A stretch of 55,664 nucleotides of DNA, taken from NCBI GenBank assembly GCA_902538855.1, contig CACBGS010000006.1, positions 1-55,664 on the forward strand, read 5' to 3'. Shown one piece after another: positions 20,135-28,841 of this stretch. The notes below the pieces were generated by a model. It worked only from the letters and a program-made list of their open reading frames with translations, had not been told where the DNA came from and searched no databases. The DNA comes from an uncultured Coxiella sp. GTDB taxonomy: Bacteria; Pseudomonadota; Gammaproteobacteria; Comchoanobacterales; Comchoanobacteraceae. Made by a program: the position numbers and the translations under genes. How positions within the stretch are numbered: the stretch's first letter is position 1; each line of letters opens with the position of its first letter.

Positions 20135-21136
20135 ATGAAGTATTTTAGTTTCCTACATAACTACATTGGGTTCAAAGCTGAGAACTATACGCTTGAGCAG
20201 TATAGGCTTTGGCATAGACGTTGGCAGATACTGGGCATATTAAGTCTACTATATTTTATGTATCTGATTACTTCTTCACCCGCTGCAGTTGAGCCAGTAG
20301 ATCACCTTGCTAAAGTGGTGGTTAACCTTAACCCAGCTAATGATCGTTTTGTAGAATCACAGCTTAAACGAGCAGCATCTGATCCGCATGCAAAAGGTAT
20401 ATTGCTTTTTATAGAAGAGGGCATTTATGACGGAAATGGTTTTGCAACAGCTGAAACACTAGAAAACTATGTGCAAATGATCAAGAAAACTAAGCCTGTA
20501 GTGTCTTATATATATGGATATGCGCACGCTAACAGTTACGTTCTGGCAACCAGTGCTGATTACATTGTCAGCCAAGAAACAGCTTCTCTTGGTGGACTCA
20601 GTGCAACTAGCGTTCAGTATGATGCCTCTAAGCTTATGCAAACTGTTGGTATAGAAGTGGTCGAGCAAGGCTTTGGCGATTATAAGACATTACCTAAGAA
20701 GACTGATCCCAAATATAGCAAATTTGTTGAACATAGAACAAAAATATTGGAAACACTGCATAAATGGATGCTAGACAGGGTTGTAAAGAATAGACGACTT
20801 GGTCCTGAGCAGTTTATTAAGATTATGGATGGCCAGTGGTATCTTGGTAAGCGTGCATTAGGCATTGGGTTGTGTGATGTGCTTGGTGATTTACAGACAG
20901 CACAAGATTGGCTAGTGAATAAACTTGGTTTTGGTCGGGATACAGCTTTACCACTTATTGATTACAGTACTGATGTGAACACACAAGCTGATCCGCATTT
21001 TCCTTATTTTGGTGGGCTGTTTAACTCTACATGGTTGACACGTCTAGGCAATATGTTTGATAGCTACTTGCAGAAGAAACTGTTTGCTATTGCAAATTCT
21101 TTTTTACTTGGATCACTACCTAGACTAAATGCATGA
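20135..21136 (+). CDS. SppA-like peptidase, N-terminal-half type (carries Lys, lacks Ser)
   Basis: This S49-family protein resembles the N-terminal half of the 67-kDa SppA of E. coli, which degrades cleaved signal peptides at the inner membrane. A single membrane helix lies near residues 31-47, followed by a periplasmic S49 domain. Lys184 in GFGDYKTLP aligns with the E. coli general base Lys209. At the nucleophile position the normal ASGGY is replaced by HANSY, so the serine becomes Ala132. The protein should therefore be inactive alone. The stop overlaps the next gene (ATGA), which has the opposite pattern. The family assignment is firm; the shared active site is inference. Confidence 0.85.
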   Translation: MKYFSFLHNYIGFKAENYTLEQYRLWHRRWQILGILSLLYFMYLITSSPAAVEPVDHLAKVVVNLNPANDRFVESQLKRAASDPHAKGILLFIEEGIYDGNGFATAETLENYVQMIKKTKPVVSYIYGYAHANSYVLATSADYIVSQETASLGGLSATSVQYDASKLMQTVGIEVVEQGFGDYKTLPKKTDPKYSKFVEHRTKILETLHKWMLDRVVKNRRLGPEQFIKIMDGQWYLGKRALGIGLCDVLGDLQTAQDWLVNKLGFGRDTALPLIDYSTDVNTQADPHFPYFGGLFNSTWLTRLGNMFDSYLQKKLFAIANSFLLGSLPRLNA

Positions 21137-21990
21137 GTAATACTGAGACAAATCCTGAGTCAAAACTTGATAGTTATAGCATTATAACTGCTGAGGTTAT
21201 GCTTGCATCCGAGTTAAGGCGGAAAATAAAAAGATGGTCTAGTATATTTTTTCTTATCATCTTCTATTTATTATTAGTTAGCTGTGGTGGTGATGCACCA
21301 GAACAAGATTTAGGTCCGCATGTCGCTAAAGTTACTATTGATGGTGTCATCGAGTCGGATAAACAGCCCTGGTATAAGCAGCTACAAAAAGTTGTACTTA
21401 GTAACAGAGTTAAAGGTTTAGTCCTGGTGTTGGATAGCCCAGGTGGGGTTGTACATGTTGCTGAAGCTTCGCATAGTATGTTACAAAGAATCAGAAGTAA
21501 TGGTGTGCCTATAGTCGCTGTTGTACGCTCCCAGGCAACCTCTGCAGCATACTTACTTGCTAGTGCTGCTGATGCAATCGTGGCAAATGAAACTAGTATT
21601 TTAGGTAGTATTGGGGTGAAGTCTAGTATTACTATCTTCAAAGAAATGCTGACAAAACTAGGTATTTCTGTTCAGACAACAGGGGTTGGTCAAAGTCTAA
21701 CTGAGGTGCCTTTTAGTGGTATTAGCCCGTTTACCCAAAAATTTTTAGATCTTACTGGTGAAGATAGCTATACTTGGTTTAAAGATGCTGTGCAGTCAAA
21801 CCGTCATTTTAATGAGGCACAAATAAGTAAAGTTGTTGGTGGTAAGATATTTACCGGTTCTGAGTCTATTAAGCTTGGGTTGATTGATTACATTGGTGAC
21901 TTACAACTCTCATATAGCCTACTTGCCAGCTTTTATCCTGATAAAATTTTGCCTACTGTTGTTGATTACTCTACAGATCCTGCAAGCTAA
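21133..21990 (+). CDS. sppA: SppA-like peptidase, C-terminal-half type (carries Ser, lacks Lys)
   Basis: This S49-family protein resembles the C-terminal half of E. coli SppA. The nucleophile is kept: Ser137 in QATSAAYLLASAAD, preceded by the DSPGGVV oxyanion segment near residues 101-107. The general-base position holds Leu189 (GVGQSLTEV) instead of Lys, and the following PFSGIS resembles the E. coli C-terminal half. A membrane helix (about residues 35-50) ends in LLVSC, which could be a lipobox with Cys51, although the leading 34 residues are long for a lipoprotein. It overlaps the preceding SppA-like gene and touches aapJ (TAATG), so four genes form one operon. Confidence 0.85.
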   Translation: MSNTETNPESKLDSYSIITAEVMLASELRRKIKRWSSIFFLIIFYLLLVSCGGDAPEQDLGPHVAKVTIDGVIESDKQPWYKQLQKVVLSNRVKGLVLVLDSPGGVVHVAEASHSMLQRIRSNGVPIVAVVRSQATSAAYLLASAADAIVANETSILGSIGVKSSITIFKEMLTKLGISVQTTGVGQSLTEVPFSGISPFTQKFLDLTGEDSYTWFKDAVQSNRHFNEAQISKVVGGKIFTGSESIKLGLIDYIGDLQLSYSLLASFYPDKILPTVVDYSTDPAS

Positions 21991-23006
21991 TGCTAAGAGT
22001 AGTATGTGCTAAGGCATTACTGGTATTCTCTCTTTTTTTCTCTATACAAGTTTTTGCAGACACCATTGATCTTATTAAAGAACGTGATCGCTTAAAATGT
22101 GGTATTAGTACCGGGTTGGTAGGATTTAGTAATCTTGATGAGCAGGGTCAATGGCAAGGTTTTGATGTGGATTTTTGTAAGGCTATGGCAGTTGCTCTAT
22201 TAGGCGATGCTAGTAAGGTTGAGTATGTGCCGTTGAGTGCTAAAACTAGGTTTACTGCCTTAATCGGTGGTGAGGTAGATATATTAGTTCGTAATACTAC
22301 TTGGAATTTTACTCGGGATAATACACTTGGTATTGCTTTCTCAGTTGTTAATTTCTATGATGGCCAAGGCTTTATGCTTAGAGAGTCAATGTCTATAAAT
22401 GAAGTTAAGCAGCTTTCTGGGGCCAGTATATGTGTTACACAAGGGACTACTTCTGAGCGTAATTTAGCTGAGTATTTTCATGCACATAATATTAACTATA
22501 AGGCAGTGTATTTTGATAGAGCTGATCAAATGAGTATGAGTTATGACGCTGGTCGCTGTGATGTGATGACGGCAGATACTTCTGCTTTAGTAGGCCTGAA
22601 AACTCTAATGAAGAATCCTGATCAGCATGTTATCCTTAAGCAGACTATATCACGTGAGCCTTTGGCTATTGCTACTAGAGATAACCAAATGCGTCTTTTA
22701 AAACTATCTCGCTGGGTATTATGGTCAATGCTGACTGCTGAAGAGCTTGGGGTTAGTCAAAAAAATATCGCACAGTTTACTAAGGGAAAAAATACGCAGG
22801 TAGATAGGCTGCTATCATTAAATGAGGCTGCTTGTGCTTCCTTATCTGTTGATAAGTATTTTGTTGCAGATATTATTAAACAAGTTGGTAACTATGCTGA
22901 TGTATTTGATAGGAATTTAGGCTCTGGCTCAGCTTTAGGTCTAAGTAGATCTTTAAATGCGCTTTGGAGTAATGGGGGCTTACAGTATGCACCACCCATG
23001 CACTAG
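21990..23006 (+). CDS. aapJ: Polar amino-acid ABC transporter, periplasmic binding protein
   Basis: AapJ captures a broad range of L-amino acids in the periplasm and delivers them to AapQM. The 338-residue product starts with a signal peptide cut near residue 23 (VFA before DT). It continues with the family core: RLKCGISTGLVGFS, QGFDVDFCKAMAVALLGD and NTTWNFTRD. The C-terminal part also matches AapJ, including DVFDRNLG and WSNGGLQYAPP. It overlaps the preceding SppA-like gene by one base. Its partner permease aapQ follows; aapM and aapP lie about 4 kb away. In an intracellular bacterium it would feed on host amino acids. Confidence 0.92.
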   Translation: MLRVVCAKALLVFSLFFSIQVFADTIDLIKERDRLKCGISTGLVGFSNLDEQGQWQGFDVDFCKAMAVALLGDASKVEYVPLSAKTRFTALIGGEVDILVRNTTWNFTRDNTLGIAFSVVNFYDGQGFMLRESMSINEVKQLSGASICVTQGTTSERNLAEYFHAHNINYKAVYFDRADQMSMSYDAGRCDVMTADTSALVGLKTLMKNPDQHVILKQTISREPLAIATRDNQMRLLKLSRWVLWSMLTAEELGVSQKNIAQFTKGKNTQVDRLLSLNEAACASLSVDKYFVADIIKQVGNYADVFDRNLGSGSALGLSRSLNALWSNGGLQYAPPMH

Positions 23007-24120
23007 TTTAGCTACGCGTGTTGCGTATGCTTGTTTACAACTAGTGGTCTTGCTGGTTGTGCTTTATACTTTGTATCTTGCTTATAGTAATTATAATTAT
23101 AATATTGCAAAGTTAGGGGTTAAGTTTGGCTGGTCTTTTATTTTTGAACAGAGTGGTTTTCCTATTCATCAAGGCTTTATTACTCATACGCATTTACATA
23201 GTAATGCTAATGTTTGGCTGGTGGGATTTATAAATTCTCTCTCTGTAGGTTTAATGAGTATGTTGTTATCCACTATTTTAGCTGTTGTAATTGCTAGTTT
23301 TCATTATACGCAACATCCTTTATTAGTCCTTAGTGCTAATAGTTATATTGAAATATTTAGGAATGTTCCTTTACTGGTACAACTGCTGTTTTGGTATAAT
23401 ATTTGGGTACAGAAAATGCCATATTTGCAGAATTCTTTTACTGTCGGTGGCATATTAATCAATAATAGGGGACTCTTTATTGCTGACCCAAGTCAAACTG
23501 CGTTGTTGTTGGCATTGCTTGTTTTGCTATTAGCTGCACTGTTATTTGCTTATATATACTATCAAGGCCTATATGGCTATTGTTGTTTGTGTGCTTTAGG
23601 ATTGTGGTTAGTTTATTTGTGTAGCGGTTTGCTATTATTACCAGGGCAGTCATTACCAAGCATATCTGGATTTAATATTGAAAATGCATTGCAGATTTAT
23701 CCTTCTTTTATTGGTCTATGTGCTGGTTTGACTGCTTACAGTGCAGCTTTTAGTGCGGAGATAATTAGAGGTGCTGTGCAAGCGTTGCCAAAAGGGCAGT
23801 CTGAAGTTGCTCGTAGTCTAGGTTTAAGTCCATGGCAGATATATACTAGAGTAATCCTAGTGCAAATTTTACCTGCAGTCATTCCTAATATGGCTAGTCA
23901 ATATCTTAACATTGCTAAAAATAGTTCTTTAGGACGTAGTATTGGTTATCCAGAAGTTTTTGCAGTCTTTGGTGGTACAGTGTTGAACCAAACAGGTAGA
24001 GCTGTGGAAATTATGTTATGTATTATGGCAACTTATTTCTTGTTATCTTTTATTATTATAGAAGCATTTTTGTGGTTTGATAAAAGGCAGATGTGCTGGA
24101 GTTCGCAGTCTATTTATTAG
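22987..24120 (+). CDS. aapQ: Polar amino-acid ABC transporter permease AapQ
   Basis: AapQ is one of the two membrane permeases of the Aap system. The HisM-type permease domain is split by a long insert, as usual for AapQ: FINSLSVGLMSMLLSTILAV and EIFRNVPLLVQLLFWYN come early. The EAA loop, with SAEIIRGAVQALPKGQSEVA and then ARSLGLSPWQIY, comes near residues 245-280. The ATG at 22987 is preceded by GGGGG at a good distance; ATG 22972 and 22957 are possible earlier starts, all inside the end of aapJ. The 3' end overlaps the reverse-strand gene at 24110 by 11 bases. That gene and two paralogs separate aapQ from its partner aapM. Confidence 0.9.
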   Translation: MHHPCTSLATRVAYACLQLVVLLVVLYTLYLAYSNYNYNIAKLGVKFGWSFIFEQSGFPIHQGFITHTHLHSNANVWLVGFINSLSVGLMSMLLSTILAVVIASFHYTQHPLLVLSANSYIEIFRNVPLLVQLLFWYNIWVQKMPYLQNSFTVGGILINNRGLFIADPSQTALLLALLVLLLAALLFAYIYYQGLYGYCCLCALGLWLVYLCSGLLLLPGQSLPSISGFNIENALQIYPSFIGLCAGLTAYSAAFSAEIIRGAVQALPKGQSEVARSLGLSPWQIYTRVILVQILPAVIPNMASQYLNIAKNSSLGRSIGYPEVFAVFGGTVLNQTGRAVEIMLCIMATYFLLSFIIIEAFLWFDKRQMCWSSQSIY

Positions 24121-25291
24121 TATTGCTCTTTTTCGGAGTATGTATAGTATCTGGCGTTTCTTCTCTAGATCTTTTTCTTGATTTCTTCAGTGATTTTTCA
24201 TTGTTTTTATTTTTTGCTGTTTGGCGTTTGCAGTTTTCTAATGCTTGATGATGGGCATGCGTATGTTTGTGTTCTACTATTTTGCTAAGTTCATTATTGT
24301 TGCGATTAATATTATTTTGTTTTATAAAGCCATCAAGTTCTTTTTCTTTGATTAATTCTGCTAAATCTGCTTCACTAGCTTTAGCTTGTTGCCTTGTTTT
24401 GTATACTTTATAACCTAGATATGCAAATGCTAGTATACTACTTGCAAAAAATAGTGACATAACAGCTACACTGTTGACAGGTGTTACCGATAGTATAGCT
24501 ATAAATACAACCATGAGTATTAAAGAGATGATATTCTCAGCAAGGTGTTTTATATGTACTAGTCGTTCTTCTTTGCTATCTGAGGTTATTAGCATGCTTA
24601 AAGAATGGGTTATGTTTATTCCTGTTTTAATTAATGTAATTAATAGTAATGCGCCTATTACCAGAGGACCTATGCTTGCTGTTACAGCACTACCCGTTAA
24701 TATTGCTGGTATAGTCACGGCTATAGTAGCTATGAGTGCTGCGAAATTTAAATAATAATTTGTAGATTTAGATTGTAGATCTAGATTTTTGTCTTGTATT
24801 GTTTGTATTTGTGTTACGCTTATTTCATCATTTTTAAGTTTATTTATTAAGTTTTCATTGTGCTGCTTAGTTTCTTTGTAGTGTAGGGTTATGAATTCAG
24901 CTAGAGCTACGATAGGGTATATTAGTATGCCCGCTACCCTAAATATGGATGATAAGGTGAGTATTGTGGTTAAATGTTGTGCTCGTTTAATTCCTTCTGT
25001 AGATGAGTCTTTTAAAACTTCTTCGCCTGATAGTATGGCTGCTTGCTTAATATAACTTTTGCTTATTACCTTGTCTTTTTTTATAATTTTTTGGTTAGTT
25101 GTCTTTTTCTTTATTGCAATTTTTTTGGTTTTTTTATTTTCTTTAATAGGTTTGCCAGTAGCTGTTTTACTTTTGCTACTTTTATTTGCGAGTTTAATAG
25201 TTTTATATTTCGTCTTCTTTTGACTCACTTTATGTCTATGAGTCATTTGGCTTTGTTTTACCATTGGTGTTTTGCTATTTTTAGTGGCCAT
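24110..25291 (-). CDS. Membrane protein of a tandem paralog triplet, Lys-rich tails
   Basis: Function unknown. It is the most divergent of three adjacent paralogs. The shared core has a membrane segment ending in the motif LIYPIVALAE (near residue 130), a short hydrophilic coiled stretch, and two or more further hydrophobic hairpins. A VTPVNSVAVMSLFFASS segment with a YLGYKVY motif follows near residues 265-295. Unlike its paralogs, it has a strongly basic N-tail of about 80 residues, where lysine is the commonest residue. Its C-tail contains KSLKKSRKRSREE, resembling a eukaryotic nuclear localisation signal. It is the last gene of the reverse unit, 78 bases after its neighbour. Its end overlaps aapQ. 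Confidence 0.75.
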   Translation of the reverse strand: MATKNSKTPMVKQSQMTHRHKVSQKKTKYKTIKLANKSSKSKTATGKPIKENKKTKKIAIKKKTTNQKIIKKDKVISKSYIKQAAILSGEEVLKDSSTEGIKRAQHLTTILTLSSIFRVAGILIYPIVALAEFITLHYKETKQHNENLINKLKNDEISVTQIQTIQDKNLDLQSKSTNYYLNFAALIATIAVTIPAILTGSAVTASIGPLVIGALLLITLIKTGINITHSLSMLITSDSKEERLVHIKHLAENIISLILMVVFIAILSVTPVNSVAVMSLFFASSILAFAYLGYKVYKTRQQAKASEADLAELIKEKELDGFIKQNNINRNNNELSKIVEHKHTHAHHQALENCKRQTAKNKNNEKSLKKSRKRSREETPDTIHTPKKSNTNK

Positions 25292-25310
25292 AACTGGTTG
25301 CTATTAAATA

Positions 25311-25325
25311 TACTATATTATAGTA
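25311..25325. promoter_or_regulatory. Palindrome overlapping a reverse-strand -10 element
   Basis: TACTATA-T-TATAGTA forms a perfect 7-1-7 inverted repeat. On the reverse strand TATAAT (25322 to 25317) sits within it, about 26 bases before the start of the gene ending at 24110. It could be a promoter with an operator, but no acceptable -35 element was seen and short palindromes are common in AT-rich DNA. Confidence 0.3.
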
Positions 25326-25369
25326 AATATATATTTTTATTCATGTTTTTTATGGATAATATTGCTTTA

Positions 25370-26599
25370 TCACATTTTATTTCCAGATTCTTCAGTATCT
25401 TCATCGCTTCCATCATTATTACTAGCTTCGCTTAATTTAGCATCTGCCTTGACGCTGTATTTTCTTTCTGTAGTTTCGTTTACTTTTTGATCATTATGAT
25501 CGGTTATATCTTGTATTGTAACTTCAGTGTAATCGTTGGGTGCTGCTTCATGTAATATTGCTGTATTAACATACTGTGGATTAACTTCTATTACTGACTT
25601 TACTATGTTTAGCTCATTTTCTAATTCAGAGATGGTGTCTTGTATTTCTGTTAGCGTATCTTGTAATTCTTCACTACTTTGTCTTGCTGCTTTTATACTA
25701 CCAAAAAGATCATAGCCAATATATGTTATGCAGCAAGCACTTGCTGCCATAAACATGCCAGCAGCTACAGATTGCCCGGGGGGTGTTAACGTAATTAGTG
25801 CTATCACGCCTACAGTTAATACAAAAGCAGATAGATTTTCAATAGCTTCATTTATTTGTTCATGAGCTTTTTCATTATCTTTTGTAATGAGAAAATAGTA
25901 AGCTGTAGCTGCTGTTGCTCCAATAAACCCAACTGCTGATCTGGCTAGAGAAGCAATTGAAAGTGCACCTATACTTACAGCACCAAAAGTGACGGCTGAT
26001 ATACTGCCTGTTAATATGGCAATTGTCAGACCAATAGACGTAGCAGCTGTAGTGCCGCTGAGTATTATACTGCTGTTAATATTTGCTTTAATTTCTGAGT
26101 GTTCATTTTTTTGCGCTAAAAGTATTTTGAGCTCGTCTAAATCTTTTTGGTACTCTTCTATTGCATTATTATGTAATTGTGGGTTGCTTAATTTATTACG
26201 TAGACTCTCAATTTTATCTGTATTTTTATCCATCATATCGTTTAAGCTATCTATTATTTCTTCGTTATTTTTTGTTTTTTGCCTATGATAGGATGATATT
26301 GTTTCTGATACCATAACTAAAGGATGCAGTATAATACTTATTATATTTAAGCCTATTTTAGAATATGTGTGTCCATGTAAGTGGTTAACAATTTCTGTGC
26401 CATGACTTGCTGTTTCAGACGCTATGGTTCTCTTTAAACCTATCTTGCTGCCTTTCTTGGCTGTTTCAAGTGCTGAGGCTGCAGAAATAGATGAGTTTCT
26501 ATCTAATTTGTTCTTAGAGCGTTCTGATATAGACGTGTTTCTGTTTATCACGCTTTGATCTTCACTTTCTCTTGTTTCTATATTTTTGCTATCATCCAT
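25370..26599 (-). CDS. Membrane protein of a tandem paralog triplet, coiled-coil and acidic tail
   Basis: Function unknown. The 409-residue protein shares its plan with both neighbours: an ETASHGTE motif near residue 62, a first hydrophobic helix ending in ILHPLVMVSE, then a Lys/Glu/Asn-rich coiled-coil-like stretch (about 105-170). Paired hydrophobic helices (about 175-230) follow. A segment with LTPPGQSVAAGMFMAAS and YIGYDLF comes near residues 268-297, followed by a second heptad-like region and an acidic, Ser/Thr-rich C-tail. The N-terminal 50 residues are Ser/Asn-rich and look disordered. It starts 18 bases after the upstream paralog ends, so they share a transcript. No signal peptide is visible. 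Confidence 0.75.
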   Translation of the reverse strand: MDDSKNIETRESEDQSVINRNTSISERSKNKLDRNSSISAASALETAKKGSKIGLKRTIASETASHGTEIVNHLHGHTYSKIGLNIISIILHPLVMVSETISSYHRQKTKNNEEIIDSLNDMMDKNTDKIESLRNKLSNPQLHNNAIEEYQKDLDELKILLAQKNEHSEIKANINSSIILSGTTAATSIGLTIAILTGSISAVTFGAVSIGALSIASLARSAVGFIGATAATAYYFLITKDNEKAHEQINEAIENLSAFVLTVGVIALITLTPPGQSVAAGMFMAASACCITYIGYDLFGSIKAARQSSEELQDTLTEIQDTISELENELNIVKSVIEVNPQYVNTAILHEAAPNDYTEVTIQDITDHNDQKVNETTERKYSVKADAKLSEASNNDGSDEDTEESGNKM

Positions 26600-26617
26600 A
26601 GTTCTGTACTTTTATAA

Positions 26618-27670
26618 CTATTCATCCGGATCTAGATTATTGTCAGTATCTCCAAGTTTTTGTTCTTTATGGCTCGCTTGGTCTTCTTCGTTTTTTTCTT
26701 CCTCTTCTTCCTTTTCTTCAGTGGTCACATCTTTAGATAATTGCTTATCATCTTCAGCCAGTATACTCTCATCCTCATTATCTTCTTTTTCGTATTCTTC
26801 TGGATGTGTGATTGCTAATCTTGGTGCTGTGAGATCATATTCATTGCCTGGTGTTGCACAAATTATTTTTACCTGTTCATCTATGTTTTGTATTCTTTCA
26901 TTTACGGATACTTTTAGATTGCTTGCTTGTTGACTTGTGTTTACTAGTTCATAACCTATATAGCTTGTACAGAGAAGACTTGCACTTAATAACATGCCTG
27001 CTAATACAGTTTGTCCTGGTGGTGTTATACTTAGAGCAGCGACTATTGCAATAGTAACTGTTGTTGCTAATAAATGCTCTAAAGCTGCGTAAGCGTGTTC
27101 TTGTGCTTTTTCATGATCTGCATGATATGTATGATATAGGCTTAAACCTAGGGATGTGCAAAAATTTAATGCAGAGTTAGCTATGGATGTAAATGCTATT
27201 GCACTGATACTAGCTATACCCAATCCTATCATTAGACTTGTTCCTGTGAGTATAGTTATTGCTAATCCAACACAGGCTACTGCGCTAAACGCATTCATGG
27301 CAACTTGGAAATTAAGGTTTGATGCTTTTTCGCAGTCTTTATTATCTTGCATTGTTAATTTTATTTGCTCAATATTGTCAAAATCAATCTCGTTATTACC
27401 TAGTTGTTCTTCCACTTTTTGTATTTCTTTCTCTATATTCTTGTATTTTTGAATTTCACTTGCTTGATAAGCGCATAATACCTCCGCAAGCATAACAACT
27501 GGATGAAGTATTATGCTAGTTACTTTTAAGCCAGTGCTGAATAAAGTGTGTGAACCAATTTTAGCGGCAAACTCAGTTCCGTAACTTGCTGTTTTAGATT
27601 CTATTAATTTTGCTGCTGTATTTTTAGGTTTTGGGTTGCTATCATTTATTTGCTTGTTTGTATCTGACAT
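26618..27670 (-). CDS. Membrane protein of a tandem paralog triplet, Glu-rich tail
   Basis: Function unknown. This 350-residue protein is the first gene of the reverse-strand triplet and the closest to the middle paralog. Shared marks are KTASYGTEFAAKIGSH (about residues 26-41), ILHPVVMLAE, ITPPGQTVLAGMLLSAS and YIGYELV. Hydrophobic pairs lie near residues 120-165 and 195-240. The last 60 residues are dominated by Glu and Asp, giving a strongly acidic tail. An AGGAGG ribosome site precedes the ATG at 27670. The triplet lies between aapQ and aapM, interrupting an otherwise standard transporter operon. Its repeated, divergent tails suggest rapid evolution, perhaps for host interaction; that is inference. 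Confidence 0.75.
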   Translation of the reverse strand: MSDTNKQINDSNPKPKNTAAKLIESKTASYGTEFAAKIGSHTLFSTGLKVTSIILHPVVMLAEVLCAYQASEIQKYKNIEKEIQKVEEQLGNNEIDFDNIEQIKLTMQDNKDCEKASNLNFQVAMNAFSAVACVGLAITILTGTSLMIGLGIASISAIAFTSIANSALNFCTSLGLSLYHTYHADHEKAQEHAYAALEHLLATTVTIAIVAALSITPPGQTVLAGMLLSASLLCTSYIGYELVNTSQQASNLKVSVNERIQNIDEQVKIICATPGNEYDLTAPRLAITHPEEYEKEDNEDESILAEDDKQLSKDVTTEEKEEEEEKNEEDQASHKEQKLGDTDNNLDPDE

Positions 27671-27741
27671 AAAGTGCTCCTCCTGGATAAAGTATAGTAT
27701 ATATTTTATATTTTTCTGTTATGAAGCTCAGATAATCTCTT

Positions 27742-27770
27742 TTGTATATGCAATGTGTGCGTGTTATAGT
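27742..27770 (+). promoter_or_regulatory. Promoter for aapM-aapP
   Basis: TTGTAT (27742-27747) and TATAGT (27765-27770) are separated by 17 bases, each one or two bases from consensus. Transcription would begin near 27777. This gives the displaced second half of the aap locus its own promoter and rules out aapM starts upstream of that point. Confidence 0.55.
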
Positions 27771-27800
27771 AAAAATAGGATTATATCGGGGTGGATTGCT

Positions 27801-28841
27801 TTGTTTACCGCGTTTTTAAATAGGTTAGAGAGAGTTTTTTTTGCTAATAAGTGGTATACCATGGTTACTTTGCTGTGGTTGTTACTTGTTTATGTGCTTT
27901 TGCTACCATTATTGCGTTGGATGTTATGGGATGCTGTTTGGTTTGGTAATGTTGAGCAGGACTGCCATCCACATGGGGCTTGTTGGCTTTATGTTTCTGA
28001 GAACTTCAGTAATTTTATTTATGGTACATTTCCTAGAAATGCAGTGTGGCGTATTCATTTTGTCTTATTGTTAAGCTTGGCGTATGCCATGCTTATATAT
28101 TGTAGACCGTATTGGTATGCCCTGTTAAGTACTGCTTTCGTGCTAATGCCATTATCTTGGTATGGTATTCTCTACGGTGCTTTTTTATCAAGACAAATAC
28201 CAACAAGTTACTGGGGTGGATTCAGCCTTAATCTTATTTTGAGTATGGTGATTGTACTCTTGTCTTTTCCAGTAGGCTTGCTATTGGCTTTAGCAAGGCA
28301 GAGTAGACTGCCAGTATTTCATTACTTGGCCCGTGGTTTTATCGATATTTTTCGTGGTTTGCCATTGGTAACGGTTTTGTTTTTTGCATCATTAATAAGT
28401 GTGTATTTTTTTCCAGAGGGTAAGGCGCCAGATAAATTTATAAGAATATGTGTGGCAGGTGTGCTCTTTGGTGCAGCGTATATGGCAGAGGCTATTCGTG
28501 GTGGTATACAGGCGGTAGGTGTTTCGCAGCAAGAGGCTGCGTATGCACTTGGTTTACATGCTTGGCAACGTTATGTTTATGTGGTATTACCACAAGCAAT
28601 ATATACTGCTTTTCCGGCACTTATTAATTTAGCTATAGCCTTGTTTAAAGATACCACTTTGGTATCTATTGTGGCGATGATGGATGTGTTGGCTATTATG
28701 CAATCTACCGTAGCTAATGCTAGATGGATGCGTTATTTTGTTGAAGGTTATGTTTTTGTGGCCATACTGTTTTGGCTATTTTGTATGGTGATTTCTTATT
28801 TTGGTTCGTGCTGGGAGCAGCGTAATAAATTGGTGTGCTAA
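27801..28841 (+). CDS. aapM: Polar amino-acid ABC transporter permease AapM
   Basis: AapM is the second membrane permease of the Aap system, pairing with AapQ. A first helix (LLWLLLVYVLLLPLLRW) and an AapM-type periplasmic loop come first. The permease core follows: GGFSLNLILSMVIVLLSFPVG, FIDIFRGLPLVTVLFF, and an EAA loop with EAIRGGIQAVGVSQQEAAYA. TTG 27801 is chosen as start because GGGGTGG lies six bases before it and the likely promoter ends at 27770. The open frame extends back to 27636, overlapping the reverse-strand gene, with ATG 27753 as a less likely start. It meets aapP as TAATG. Confidence 0.85.
   Translation: MFTAFLNRLERVFFANKWYTMVTLLWLLLVYVLLLPLLRWMLWDAVWFGNVEQDCHPHGACWLYVSENFSNFIYGTFPRNAVWRIHFVLLLSLAYAMLIYCRPYWYALLSTAFVLMPLSWYGILYGAFLSRQIPTSYWGGFSLNLILSMVIVLLSFPVGLLLALARQSRLPVFHYLARGFIDIFRGLPLVTVLFFASLISVYFFPEGKAPDKFIRICVAGVLFGAAYMAEAIRGGIQAVGVSQQEAAYALGLHAWQRYVYVVLPQAIYTAFPALINLAIALFKDTTLVSIVAMMDVLAIMQSTVANARWMRYFVEGYVFVAILFWLFCMVISYFGSCWEQRNKLVC

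Noticed and set aside
25043-25435. Forward Phe/Leu-rich frame opposite the Lys-rich tail gene
   Set aside because: Its composition is the mirror of AAA/AAG lysine codons on the other strand; no ribosome site or family motif.
26586-26933. Forward Ser-rich frame opposite the acidic tail gene
   Set aside because: The Ser runs are the antisense of Glu codons (GAA/GAG to TTC/CTC and TCT frames); the reverse gene has paralogs supporting it.
24110-27670. Mobile element carrying the membrane triplet
   Set aside because: No transposase, integrase, terminal inverted repeats or target duplications were seen at either border.
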